From Jaapia argillacea MUCL 33604 (lineage: Eukaryota > Basidiomycota > Agaricomycetes > Jaapiales > Jaapiaceae): a stretch of 64,000 nucleotides of DNA. Positions 1 to 11,053 of the stretch are shown piece by piece. Position 1 is the stretch's first letter. Each line of letters begins with the position of its first letter. The stretch covers positions 417,083 to 481,082 of the forward strand of contig KL197720.1 of assembly GCA_000697665.1 (NCBI GenBank). Direction: 5' to 3'. Below the pieces are notes generated by a model. The model was not told where the DNA came from, did no database searches, and was given only the letters and a program-made list of their open reading frames with translations. A program made the translations under genes and the position numbers.

Positions 1-228
1 GCAAACCTACCTCCTTCATCTCGGGCCTAAGCCCTTGTAATGATCTTCTATCGGCTGTCCGATGAGCCGTCTCCCACTTTTCTTTGGACTCCGAGCCTTT
101 GTATCGGGTCCGTTGATCGATGTACTTAAGGTCGAGTTTTACAGTTGCAGCTCTAGATATATTTTATCGTACCCCAGCAAAACATCTATCCGAATACTAA
201 TCCTCCAAACGCGCTGTTTTATCCATTC

Positions 229-1718
229 ATGAACAAGAGCCTCGAACGCTTGCCTCCTGACGTGTTGCTCCTAATAATGCAGGACCTAAACGTACATGAC
301 ATTCTGAATCTCCGAGCGGTGAGCTTCAGAAATCCTGTTCTATCCTCCATTCGCTGATCAGCATAGCAGACCTGCAAATTCTTCCACGCATTGAGCGAGA
401 CTCGGTCGATATGGACTCACGTCATCGACGATGTAGTGGACGGAACAGATCCTACTCTAACCCGTTCTCTGCCTTCTATGTCAACTGCAGAGCTCCGTCA
501 AACGGCTCTGAGAGTCGCTCGTTTGGATGCGGTGTGGTCGTCCTATGATCACCGTCCCATCGCTACACCCCACTCTGTATTCACCAAAGATACAGAGCTG
601 ATTCGACTGCTACCCGGCGGGGAATGGATTCTACTCGTCTCTAGCAAGGGTGGGATCACATTGCAAAGCCTTGAAGCACCAGACGTTTCTGTGTCCCATG
701 AAGGCAATGGTTCAACTTTGGAACACATTACCTGCAGCATCGTCCAATCCGAGTCTCACGATGCCCTGGTACTATTGACCGGCGAAGACGAAGAAGGGTG
801 AGGCGTTTGTCAGAGCGTCAAGCGGACCCCAACTGATGCAGCCCAGAAACAATATCCTCGTCTTGTATGGAGTAGCCTTCGATGTACCGTCGCTATCATT
901 CCTTACCGAAATTTCCCTTCCGGAACCTATCCTCGCCGCAGCTGCTAGTTCGGATCTTGTCGTGTATGCCTGTCCAAACGACGAAGATGAGGTGGTGTAT
1001 TGCAGATCAGTCGGTTCCGATGGCGCTGCGAATCAAATAACCATGTCAATCAGTTGCATGACGGTGAGCAGATGTTACTCATCAAAATCGACATCTCCAA
1101 AGCTATGTTCAGACCTTTCAGGATTCGACATTTTCTGTTCTGGGGAGCAATCGACTGCTAGTGTCCAACTCGTATGGCCTCTTCATATTCGACATTCCCG
1201 ACTTGCAGGGTCATGTCGACGTCATGGACGTTGTGTCGGTTCCGGAGGCGTGGTCGCTGGGGTGTGACATCCTCGTTTATCCCCCTGTCGTGAGCCCAGT
1301 GCTGTGGAGCAATTTAGAACGGGCCATGGTTGTCATGGATCAAAACTATATGCACATCCTTTACCCGTCGACTTCTCCCACCGCAAGAACCGTCCCCTTG
1401 CCAATCCGAAATGGCGCCAATGTGGAGGCGATTGGCTTTCGCCGCGCAATATGGTGGAATGCGTTGGAGACTCCGCCGCGAAACTTTGCGGGATTTGTGA
1501 TCAGAATGTGCACATTCCCGAGAGTGAAAGGAGGCGATCATCTGGAGAATGCGACTGGGATAGAGTTGGAGGTGAAGATTGGCGGTTTATTCGTTTCCGC
1601 ACGGTACAACGAAACTCCGGAGTCTTTGAGTTTTGAGGAGTGGTCTGGTAAAGTTTGCGTCCTTCTTCGTGGAGGGGTTGAAGGACGTCGTGTTGTCATT
1701 CTGAGCCTTTTGGCTTGA
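229..1718 (+). CDS. F-box protein, array copy 1 (four exons)
   Basis: Predicted exons are 229-318, 370-797, 847-1063 and 1122-1718, joining to about 443 residues. The N-terminus (LPPDVLLLIMQDL, then DILNLRA) has the F-box shape that binds Skp1 in SCF ubiquitin ligases. Exon 2 opens with a TCKFFHAL-type stretch ending the F-box. The rest resembles the poorly conserved beta-rich, propeller-like substrate region seen in many mushroom F-box proteins and ends with a conserved block (PESLSFEEWSGKVC, then GGVEGRRVVIL). Exon lengths and intron phases match the paralogues at 4539 and 13297, which supports the model strongly. It is the most diverged of the three. The start is the first ATG in frame with the F-box. 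The substrate is unknown; the SCF role is inferred from the family. Confidence 0.85.
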
Positions 1719-2499
1719 TATTTGGCGGGAGTGCGGGGCGATGGTGTGAGGTGTAGATTGAATAAAACAATTGCATAAATTCTGGCACGGCCATTCACAT
1801 CAGGTACCCTGGAGGAACGGAGCGAAGGAGGTTGTGAGTCAAGACTCACGCTTCCTCTCCAAAAAAAAAAGCATCAGCGCGGCCACCAAGTTGAAGAGAA
1901 CTCGGTAGCACTTACTCTGGAAAACCATCCCACGAACCGTCCCATACATTTCGTCGCGCTTAAGGCACCGTGGGCCGCTTCGTTTATCTGGACGCGAAGG
2001 GGAGAATCTTCAATAACATGAGGAGCTAGAGAAACACGACAAGGCTCTCGGTGGCAGCGATAGGGACCTATGGGAATCGTCAGATGCTCGGATGACGGTG
2101 CAAATTCATCGATTCCAACATACCTCAGACCACAATAGAACGATTCTTGATTGAGGCAAGGCGAAGAATTGTGGGGACCGGAGGAGGAGAGGTAATGAGG
2201 TGATATCGATATCGATTCGGAGCTTATCGTCGCGCAAGGACTGGTTAGAGTGACAGAGGAAGTCGATAAGGCGCCTGTCGTCAGTTGCCATCCAGTCTGA
2301 GAACGAAAAAATGTGATCCTTGTGCTAGGGCCCAGGGTCGAGGGGGTCAGTTGATACGCCGTGGCAGGCCTCAGTGGTGGTCGAGGCGAAAAGCACGGTG
2401 CGAAGGTTCATCTTGCCGATACCCGCGAATTGCCAACCCACAATTTGTGGAGAGCCAATCCTGTGAGAGTTCGATAGAACTAACTGTCTTTGAGTGCAC
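1719..2499. other. intergenic, no gene recognised
   Basis: Only short unsupported frames. A run of ten A lies at about 1861-1870 and sequence after it shows no family resemblance. The stretch separates F-box copy 1 from the degraded minus-strand gene. Confidence 0.5.
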
Positions 2500-3850
2500 C
2501 CCGAGTCACAAATTCCCTAGGCCCGCGTCAGAGGATATGTCGTTGTCAAGGTCCAAGGTAGAGCCGCGCTGGGATCAACATGCACAACCACCCAGGCCAA
2601 CAGCCCGGTGCTCATCCATGTGGGGTGAGAACGTCCGTGGGATTGGCTCAAGTGGGTGGAAGGGCCAGCTCGACCACTTTAAATCCCACTAGAGACTTGC
2701 GCTCGGACAACGACAGAAGGCTGGTATACTGGGCGACGACTATCCAAGCGCTGTGATCCCGAGGATGAGGATCGGCAACGATATCCTCCCTGGCCTTCTT
2801 CATTCGCAGGGCTTGGGCATCAGACGTCGTCGGTGGTGTTTGAGCATTTGCGCTTGCAATTGCGACTTGCAAGCCCCGAACTTTCTTGTCCGAGTACCAG
2901 GGCGGGGTATTTGGCTGACAGTACGCCCCATCTATGACGCCGTGATCTCATCCGAAGGATTACATCCTCAGTGGTCGCCCCTCACGACTCTCGTTCGAGG
3001 AGAGTGTAATAATTATCCTGTGAGTCATTTGCTTAGTTCTCCAGCTTACTCAACCATATGTTCCGAAACGTACAGAGGAGAAGGGGCATTAACCTCAGGC
3101 TAAGGTTCTCAATGCCCTCGCAGTAGCGAGGGTCGCAGAGTCGAGTTGAGACTGGAAGTAAACGCGCCCTTGGGAATGAGACGGAAGAGTCGCACGGGCC
3201 ACGGTTGCCCCGTGAAAGCTTGAAAAAGCTGACTGAGATGCTCCACCTCGTCACCGGTATGGGTCACTGGCACCAGAATGAACATAGCTCTGGCTCGCTC
3301 GCTCGTTAGTGATCATCCTGTAAGTGCTGAAACCAACTGTTCAGTTCCGAACCCTTACTTGGACCAATTTGGGACACATACAGAACGTCAGGCTGCGGTG
3401 TGCTGCTGTGAGCGTCAGCATCCCTTATCACTCCTATGAGGCAGGCAGAGTCAACTTGAGGGCTCGAAGGTGAATGAGGCGTTACGCTTCGGTCCAAGGC
3501 AGGAAAGTTTGGTGGCGACGATTGCCGCCAGTGAAATGTTTGAACAGTTGGCTGAATCTTCAACCCCGTCGCCGCTGCGTCTGTACGACTGCGGCTGTTG
3601 TGGACAAGAGTCATAGCCTGACGAGACTTGCGAGAAATGGAGGAGGCCAGTGCCGTCGTCGCCACTGGTGTTGGCTGTATGCGCAGGTGTGGACTGTGTA
3701 CGCAGGCTTTCGAAGGCTTCCATCAATGTTAACGGGAAGGGTAACGCACAGCCACACCGCCATGTTTTCAGGCGGTTGTCCTGTATGGTCTTATCCTGAT
3801 ACATTTGCAACACATATTCCACAGGCTTGCTGAAATGCAACAACAAACGA
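2500..3850 (-). pseudogene. degraded minus-strand gene, left copy of a duplicated unit
   Basis: This stretch aligns in patches with 11,054-12,486. Shared blocks include a segment around 2555-2650 (matching about 11,505-11,600), a segment around 2945-3075 (matching about 11,945-12,090) and a segment around 3195-3240 (matching about 12,230-12,260). Reading the minus strand, both copies have a FESLR tripeptide-like start of an exon (here near 3710, there near 12,450) followed by Ser/Thr-rich sequence. No frame remains open across the whole region and no domain is recognisable, so the ancestral function is unknown. It lies just upstream of F-box copy 2, divergently oriented, exactly as the right copy does for F-box copy 3. 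It could instead be a fast-evolving real gene with many small introns. Confidence 0.5.
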
Positions 3851-4538
3851 CCCCCTCAAGTCAATTTCCTCTCGCCAACCCAGGCTAGCTAGCTTCGTTC
3901 TTGGCCCAGCCCAACACGCCCTCGTTCCATCTCCTTGGTTCCGCCCCGGGCCCCAGCCTCCTCGCGGGCAGCATCACTTGCCCAACATCTGGATAAATTG
4001 AATCGGACAGGAATTTCCGCACAATTCCAGGGAGAGGGATGTTGAAGACACGACGAAGTCTGTGAGTGAGGGCAGAGAACCGGGCCGAACCGCACAGAGT
4101 CGGGCCAACGTTTGCTGTGGTTTGTGGTTTGCAGCTTTGGTGAGCTTTCAAATTCCTCTGCGCCCAAAACTCGCTGAGCTAAGACTGGCTATCGCCCCTT
4201 TGACACAACCTACCCCTACAGATGGATATGGACGCGGCTACTCCTCGCATAGTCACTTCTCTCGCCACCAAGTAGCTCCAGAGTCTTCCACCTTGACACA
4301 TTTGCACACTCGGCCTCAAGGTACTTAAACACCAGCCGGACACTCACCATTTGCGCTCGACTTCGCAACCTTCCCGTCGGGTCCATCTCACTTGGACGAA
4401 ACAAGATTTATCGTCTCTAACGTAAATAAGAGGTGAATCTTAGAGTTTAGAACGAGCCTTCGATCGGAGCTGATCTCACGATTTCAGGACTTTGGTGTCT
4501 TTTTTGTCGATTCGACGCGATAAGCTTTGGAGACGTCA

Positions 4539-6132
4539 ATGTATGACGCCACGAGAGGGCCTTATGGATTGGCACCGCCCTTTCAGACGAGAAGCATCCA
4601 TGGGATGCCACTGGACGTGCAGTTCCTCATCATACAATTTTTGGACATTGACGGGATACTGAACTTTCGCGCGGTGAGTTAGTCACGCTCAATCCGAGAA
4701 ACCGCCAAAATGTGCCAGTGACTGATGAATCAAACACATCTGATTGTATTCTTAGACTTGCAAACTTTTCCACAGACTAGGCCAAACCCGCTCTGTATGG
4801 CAACACGCCATCAAAAACATACTCGACGGAACGAACCCTTCCCTTTCGGCCTCCCTCGACTCGCTTCCTGTCGAGGAATTGCGAGCCATCTCCGTAAAAG
4901 TTGCTCGGCTCGATATGTTGTGGAGTACACCGGATGTTCAGCCAGTGATCGCTCATCAGCTGCAATGTGATGTTGATGTCAGCTTCGTAAGGTTATTACC
5001 AGGGGGCGAATGGATGCTGTTTGTGAGGAATGATGGCGCTCTTTCGCTGAGGTTTCTTGGTATCAATGTTGGAAGAGAGACGGTCTCACTAGCCGGAGCT
5101 GAGATGTCGTTGAATCACCTCACATGCGACCTCTTTCCTTCCGCGGTCTGTGGCTGTATGATTCTGTTAACAGGGCAAGATGATGCGAATGGGTAAGGGC
5201 GCTTCGGGTCGTTCGCACACATATGAAGCTGATTCGTGTGGCTAGGAATCATCTCTTCCTATACGGAGTCGAGATAAGCCCGACTCAGTCTTCGCTTTCC
5301 ACTTTGGTGGCCATATCGATCCAGGAATCTATTCTTGCTGCTACGGTTGGATCGGATTTGGTTGTGTTTGCGTGCTCTTCTGGCGAGGATGAGTTCGTTG
5401 TTGCGAGGACTTACGGTGACAATGACGTTGCCAAACAGGTCGTTATATCGGTTGATTGCACAGAGGTAAGTATCCTGCTCGCTCTCTCATTTCCATTAGT
5501 GAACTTCTCTTCTCTCAAAGGCATTTGTAGACTGCACGTTTTTGGTGCTCAGAGACCAACAACTGCTCGTGTGCAGCTCTGACGGCTTCTTCATATTTGA
5601 TATCCCACCCCTACAGCCTGTCCATCCCGACTCCCCCAACATCATCGTAGCCGTATCAGCATCCTGGTCACTATCATTTCAAATCATGGTCTATCCCCCA
5701 GTCGTAGGTCCCTTTACCACTAACCAATACGAACGCCCCGTCGTGATCCTTGACCAACATGATCTCCACATCCTTTTTCCTTCAACCTCTCCTTCCTTCC
5801 GCACTATCCCTCTGCCAATCCGAAACGACGCCGACATCACCTCCGTCGGGTCTCGTCGTGCAATCTGGTGGAACGCGTTGGATACGCCGATGGTGGGGTT
5901 CAATGGGTTTAGGATTAGGACTTGTACTTTTCCGGTTGTGTTCGGGGATGATGATTTGGAACAGGCTAGTGTGGCCCAGTTGGGGGTAAAAGTGGGTGGT
6001 TTGCTTGTGCATTTGCCGGGAAATGAGAAGCCCGAGTCTCTAAGCTTTGACGAGTGGTCGGGCAGGGTATGCATTGTTCTTCAGGGAGGAGTTGAAGGAC
6101 GTCGGATCATCATATTGAACATATTGGTGTAG
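4539..6132 (+). CDS. F-box protein, array copy 2 (four exons)
   Basis: Predicted exons are 4539-4673, 4756-5192, 5246-5465 and 5521-6132, giving about 467 residues. The F-box core reads MPLDVQFLIIQFLDIDGI then LNFRA, split by intron 1 at the same codon as in the paralogues. Exon 2 (437 bases) and exon 4 (612 bases) have exactly the same lengths as in copy 3. The C-terminal half carries the array signature RRAIWWNAL and PESLSFDEWSGRVCI. This copy has a longer N-terminus than copy 3: the ATG at 4539 is in frame and adds about 22 residues, but the inner Met at about 4605 is an alternative start. Likely a substrate receptor of an SCF ubiquitin ligase by family; the target is unknown. It is closely similar to copy 3, implying a recent duplication. 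Confidence 0.85.
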
Positions 6133-6667
6133 GTCGCCGCGACGCCTAACGAGAGAAAATTGGCTGGGGTCGTTACACGACACTATTTGAACCGGTATTG
6201 ACACAGCTATCAATCCATCCATATGACTTTGACTTGGCACTGGTCGCACGAGTAATAGAAAGGACTTATCAATAAGGAATGTAGGAAGCTAGCGCAGCGT
6301 AGCAAGCAATACGGGTGAAAGCGCGCGAGCGCTCTCCGGCCCCGCACACAGGTCCTGGACTATGAGAGATATCCGAAGTACGCTGCGATGGGTGGGTGGG
6401 ATACTCCACGCATTCGCAGGTACAGCTTGACAGATGTAGCAATACTACGATAGGAAGAAGATGACCAGGAACTATTGACGGGGCAAATAGTGCAGAATGC
6501 AAGGAGGAAGAAAAGGGAGTGGAGGGTGGGGAAAAGAAAATAGCAAGCCAGAAAGTTAGCAAACGAAACGCGCAATGAGCGCCGTTTGTCGTGGTGGCAG
6601 GAGACGAGAGACCAAGGTCACAGGTGTGATGTGCTAATCGCTGACTCAAAGTCCGTATTCTATCCCT
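6133..6667. other. 3' flank of F-box copy 2, no gene recognised
   Basis: Contains only short minus-strand frames without family resemblance. Ends at the CCT target-site copy (6665-6667) of the transposon that follows. Confidence 0.5.
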
Positions 6668-6700
6668 CACTGTGCACCTGGAACAGAGTGAAATTCACCC
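6668..6700 (+). repeat. left terminal inverted repeat
   Basis: About 33 bases, imperfectly matching the reverse complement of 8142-8174. The outermost seven bases (CACTGTG) are identical in the two ends. Confidence 0.8.
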
Positions 6701-8141
6701 AGCAACTCCCCAGTTTCTGGGTGAAAACGTGGTGAGAGTGACTTTTCACCTAAATCCCTGGTGAATGTGAAAGGGGGTGGATTGAAGGTGAATTTCACCT
6801 GTGGTAGAATTCACCCGTTCTCCTGGTCAAAACTAGCATGACGATTTTAATTGATGCCAACGAGCTCCTTACGCATGCATCCAGAAAAAAACAACTTGAT
6901 CTTGAGTACAGAAAGCAGAAACTCAGCACCTACGCCGTTCACAGGTCCTTCAAAAGTTTGCTTCAAGTCCTTGTGGACGAATTCGGCCAAAGCACGTGGG
7001 ATGCCAAATAGACCCAAAGCTCGACTTGGCCACTCGCACCCAGCTTGTCAGCGACTTCCATGTTGTCGCCGCTCATCCCACCTTTCCTTCATCATTTCCC
7101 TTCCATCGCCAGGCACACCACGATCACTAGAGGTCGAAAGTACACCTCTAACGCTCCACAAGTCATGGCTTTCCCAGAAGATCCCCTCTTCCCAGTGCCC
7201 CATCCTGTCGTCTCGGGTCTGCGCAGCAACACGCAAATCAGTCAAGGAAGTCCCAGAAGGAACCTTTTCGATTCGTCCAAGGTACTCGGGCAAGGACTTC
7301 GAAGTGCCGTCTTGTGGTCTCGTCTCACCTCCCCGGGCAAAGCAAAACTTGACGACTACTGCACTGTGGGTTTGGGTATGGGCTATTCTTGTCTGAAACC
7401 GGTTCTGTGGGTCCTCAATTGTCTTGTCGAGGCCGTTCTTGTTGGTCTGGTGTATCAGTATTCGATCCAGAATTCGGTCAAGTTGATTTCAGCCACCATG
7501 GAGACCCCGCTATCCTGAAGCTTTATGGTCCTGCTGCTCACTGTCTCGACGTCGTTTCTTGGCAGCGGAGTGAGCGAACACCTCAATCCCTGCATCATCA
7601 ACATCCTTTCCCCTCCGTGGATTGGATCTGGATGAGGTCCATGTTGGTCTGCTCATTGGTAAGTGGTTCTCTTCGTAGTGCCGGGGAGCTTTGATGGGAT
7701 ATATATTTATTCAACAGATGGGGCAAGGAGTGCATGCTCTGGCAGTGGTGGGTGCTTGAGGGCAATTTGGAGGGACTGGCAGAGAGCTACATTCGAGATG
7801 GAGTTCGGTGGTCAGTGTGGGTAAGGTGAGGGTCCCGGGGTTGTAACGTAGTATAGTGGGCGGTATTGGTTAATAAATGTGGTTTCCTCCCCTCATTAAT
7901 GGATGAGAAAGTCCTGATTGGTGGGGGAATTCAATCAACAGGCAAACAGGTGTTGGTGAGGCTGTCCCGTAAAACGGGTCAAATTCAACGAAGGCTCAAG
8001 TCGCTGTGGTGGTGAAAGCGGCGACGAGATGGGGTAGATTCACCCACTCTCTCCACCCTAATATCGTGTCATTTTCATCACGACGAGGGGATTTTACCCC
8101 GGTTTGTGGGTACATTGCACCCATTTTCGTGGTGATTTGAC

Positions 8142-8174
8142 GGGTGAAATTCACTGTTTCTCGGGCACACAGTG
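8142..8174 (-). repeat. right terminal inverted repeat
   Basis: Mirror of the left end; differences are small indels after the first seven bases. It is followed directly by the CCT target-site copy. Confidence 0.8.
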
Positions 8175-8177
8175 CCT

Positions 8178-8680
8178 AGGCTCGTACCTCACTGCGTGAT
8201 AGAATAATCATAGTTGCCAGGAGTATCCCGCTACATGAAGCACCGAACGTTTCCTACATCCAGACCATCGAATTCCAGCATTTCCGCCCTTCGTGTGTCA
8301 AGTGACGCCCGAATCTGACTCGTAGGGTGGAAACAGAGTTGCCCCGCTTGGGTCATAGTTGAGATACATGACTTGATGGTGGAGGGTTTTGATATATTGA
8401 TTGCCAGGTTGAGCAACGTTGCCTCGCATGTGAATCGTAAAGTACAGTCTTGGACGACGTGAACAGGTCAGTAAGTAATCTATCGAAAATGATGTTAATA
8501 TCTTGAGGTATGGTAAAGAGTCGGTTGCGGTTTCAGTCAGAGCATCCATGAACCGATATCATGAATTGGGGATAAAGTCTGTCATCGGGAATTACTTCCG
8601 AACTGAGCTACAAGGTGACAGACGCCCATGCTAGCTGGACATGCTGCCAGAATAGGCAGTGGAGCGCTGTGTGATGGATC
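8178..8680. other. 3' flank of the minus-strand membrane gene
   Basis: Nothing recognised; only short frames. Probably 3' untranslated and intergenic sequence of the gene ending at 8681. Confidence 0.4.
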
Positions 8681-9812
8681 CTATCGCCTTGTGCGAGGAG
8701 GGGAAGTGGAGATTAGTGGTGTCGCTAAGTTTCTCGAGGCCTTTGAGTTGATATATGCGAAGAGGAATTTTGATTTCCGATGAATGGCTCTTGAAGACCC
8801 GGAGGCCAACGCTCCAGGTGATGTACAAGGCGCAACGTGTTCGCCGCTGGGAGTTCGCGTGGCTATACCGAAAGAGTGAGCATGAGCTAAATGAGACAAC
8901 AATGAACATACAGAGTGGAGGAAGAATTGGAGGAAGAGTTATGGATCTGCAAATTTCGGGCGGAGATTGGAACACTGAATCATAGGCTTCACATCCGGAG
9001 GCATCGGGAGTCTTCACGGGGGTCAGCTTCAGATCGGACCGCGTATGCGCCACGGCAACAGGCGTGGGCGCTGACGGATAGACGTGATGGGCAGGTGAAG
9101 CCGGCCATGGCTCCGCTTCTGAGATTATTCTCTTTTTCGGATTAAACGACCGTAATCTTGGTAGGCGGAGCGTAATAGTTCGGGAAGTTCTGGATGAGGA
9201 TGTGTGAGACATTGGTGGGGGAAGGCGAGAACAAGAACCGAAGGGGTCTGAAATCGAGGAGCAGGAGCTGGCCTTGGATTCGGTAGAAGTGTCTGAGCTG
9301 AACGAGGAGCGAGGAGTTGTAGGCTCCAATTCTGACACGGTCTGAAGTGGGCTGAAGGTAACGCGCTCGTCACTAGTTTGGTCTCCTTTTGAAAGCAATG
9401 CGTCGCGTGCTGCTTCTGAGAAGCACACGTGTCGCTTGCTCCGAGACACCGACTTCGCCAATGGCTGATGGGCAGACAGGATAATTGAGGGACTCGGACA
9501 CGTTTCGGCGTGTCGACATACTGGGCGTTGGGGCATGGCGGGATGAAGGGGTGTATCTATCTGGATCTCAGCGACTGAGGGAGTTTTGGCTTTGGCTGCC
9601 GGCATCTTGGCGATCAAACGTGGCGAGAAAAAGCCAATGCACAACATGAGCACACTCTACAAACAATCAGAATCATCTGAGTCAAATTTCAGGGGCAATA
9701 TTGCGATGACACTCACGGCGACTATTCCCAGAGTGCCCAGGAACCTTGCTACGTAGCCAATAAAGACCGTCGGTTCCTCACCTCTCAGTCGAGGGATGAG
9801 CTGGATGGACAT
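8681..9812 (-). CDS. predicted membrane protein with Ser-rich cytoplasmic tail (5' end unresolved)
   Basis: Predicted coding parts on the minus strand are 9812-9717 (possibly extended upstream), 9656-8912 and 8862-8681. The N-terminal part contains a hydrophobic stretch (FIGYVARFLGTLGIVA joined across the intron to SVLMLCIGFFSPRLIA), which gives one or two membrane passes. A long Ser/Thr/Pro-rich tail with basic patches follows, probably cytosolic. The 49-base intron 8863-8911 gives a terminal exon ending SPPRTRR; reading through it instead gives a tail ending near 8631. Upstream sequence to about 10,030 can encode more of the N-terminus in other frames, but no clean splice set was found, so the inner ATG at 9812 is a placeholder. 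No named family recognised. Confidence 0.5.
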
Positions 9813-10864
9813 AAGAAGATTTGCGATCGCAAACAAGCTCAAAAATCGATGGCGGAGTTTTGGATAAGCTGAAGTGTACAGAGAGATAGTTTATGAAACT
9901 GTCACTGTCAGTCGCAAGTGCTTTTGTACAGCTTCTGGCTGTCTCGGTACGGACTGAAACAGATTGTCGGACCGCAGGTTGAGATTCGGTGGACAGAGCA
10001 AATTGAAGACGGAACGACGTACACAGAGACATGCTTCTCGGAGAGTTTCCGAAGGTATTGAGAGTGATCCTGGTACGCGTGAGCACGGGATCCAGTTCTG
10101 ACGATGAGAGAGGCAATGGCTTAATCAGGGATTGCGGTCGGAGAAGGTGCCACTGTGCTACATGTTCGACCCGGGCGATGATACCGTACTAGTTTGAATA
10201 GTACTTGAGTCGCCCAACACGGGTAATGTGCGATCTGAGAAGTCTCATAGCGCCCGAAGGATTTCATTGAAGATGCATTATCGGTAGCCGTTTTAGGAGA
10301 CCCGCTGTGGCCAAGTCAAATTGTCCGTCTGCATCCAACTCCCGTCTTCGCCTTCAATGATTGCTGGACCAGGGATGTTGGGTTGTTGATGATCCAGGAG
10401 ATGCGCACTTCCCGGGATCGTGATTCGTCAGTGAGGAGAGTCTGCGCAAAAGATGTGAACGGACATCTTTTTCTCCACGTGCACGACTTGTCAGGTATTC
10501 AGCGGTTTTTTCTTGGATTATACCGGTCCTTATGTTGTTGCTCCGAGATCTACTTCGAACATACCCTCATCGTGAAGGAGGCCTATGCCGCAAAGTTTCT
10601 CGACGTTGATCCACCATTGACTCGGTCCCGGAGGGTGATAATTAGAATTGCCTTGGAACCTCCCATGCATACGGTGAAAACCTCAAATGTTCGTTCTGCT
10701 CCCCCAAGCCTATGTCCCAGGCTCACAGGAATTCTTGCATCGGTATACCGTGAATTCGTCTATGCTCTCATGAGCTAGAATCATTCCCTCACCACACTGG
10801 GTCTGCTTTCATTTCTCTGCGCTCTACATCATCCCCCTATGCATAGGAATTTACACTCAAACAG
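9813..10864. other. possible 5' exons of the membrane gene, then no recognised gene
   Basis: 9840-10,030 read on the minus strand has coding-like stretches (for example CGPTICFSPYRDSQKLYKST) that may be the first exon of the gene ending at 8681. From 10,120 to 10,864 there are only unsupported frames, including one plus-strand frame at 10,383-10,778 with no family resemblance. Confidence 0.35.
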
Positions 10865-10950
10865 CTGCCCCCCCCGATGTCCCACTCCTCTTTATGTAGG
10901 ATGTAATGTCCTAAGGAATTCTGAATCTTCGAGCATTAAGTCTTCTCCGA
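10865..10950 (+). pseudogene. relic of an F-box exon 1
   Basis: The stretch lines up with exon 1 of F-box copy 1 (from about 252 to the first splice site). Corresponding pieces are CTGCCCCCCCCGATGT against TTGCCTCCTGACGTGT, and ATTCTGAATCTTCGAGC against ATTCTGAATCTCCGAGC. In-frame stops (TAG, TAA) are present, the donor GTGAGC has become a non-donor, and no following exons survive. It lies at the left edge of the second duplicated unit, where F-box copy 1 lies in the first, so it is best read as the remains of a fourth array member. Confidence 0.7.
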
Positions 10951-11053
10951 GGAGGCGTCCAACGTCGTCGCGTTGATTCCTGGCTCCAGTGAAGATCGCT
11001 GCAGCCTACTCAAAGAAAACTGTTAGTGGCGCAGACTACTGAGTCCAATTTGT

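Larger units (their letters stand above)
6668..8174. mobile_element. non-autonomous DNA transposon with CACTG terminal inverted repeats (CACTA/EnSpm-like)
   Basis: The element is 1507 bases long. The left end starts CACTGTGCACCTGGAACAGA and the right end, read on the minus strand, starts CACTGTGTGCCCGAGAAACA; both continue into GTGAA(A)TTCACCC. The element is flanked on both sides by CCT (6665-6667 and 8175-8177), a 3-base target duplication. CACT ends plus a 3-base duplication are the hallmarks of the CACTA/EnSpm superfamily. Sub-terminal regions (6690-6830 and 8015-8160) are full of TTCACC/GGTGAA repeats in both orientations, as expected for transposase-binding sites. Interior frames (6851-7396, 7045-7518, 7389-7694) show no transposase signature, so it must depend on an element elsewhere or is dead. 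Superfamily assignment is inference from ends only. Confidence 0.75.

Noticed and set aside
6851-7694. Transposase gene inside the CACTG element
   Set aside because: Three overlapping frames in different phases with no DDE-type or other transposase signature.
10383-10778. Plus-strand frame of 131 codons before the F-box relic
   Set aside because: No homologue recognised and no start context; kept only as an unsupported frame.
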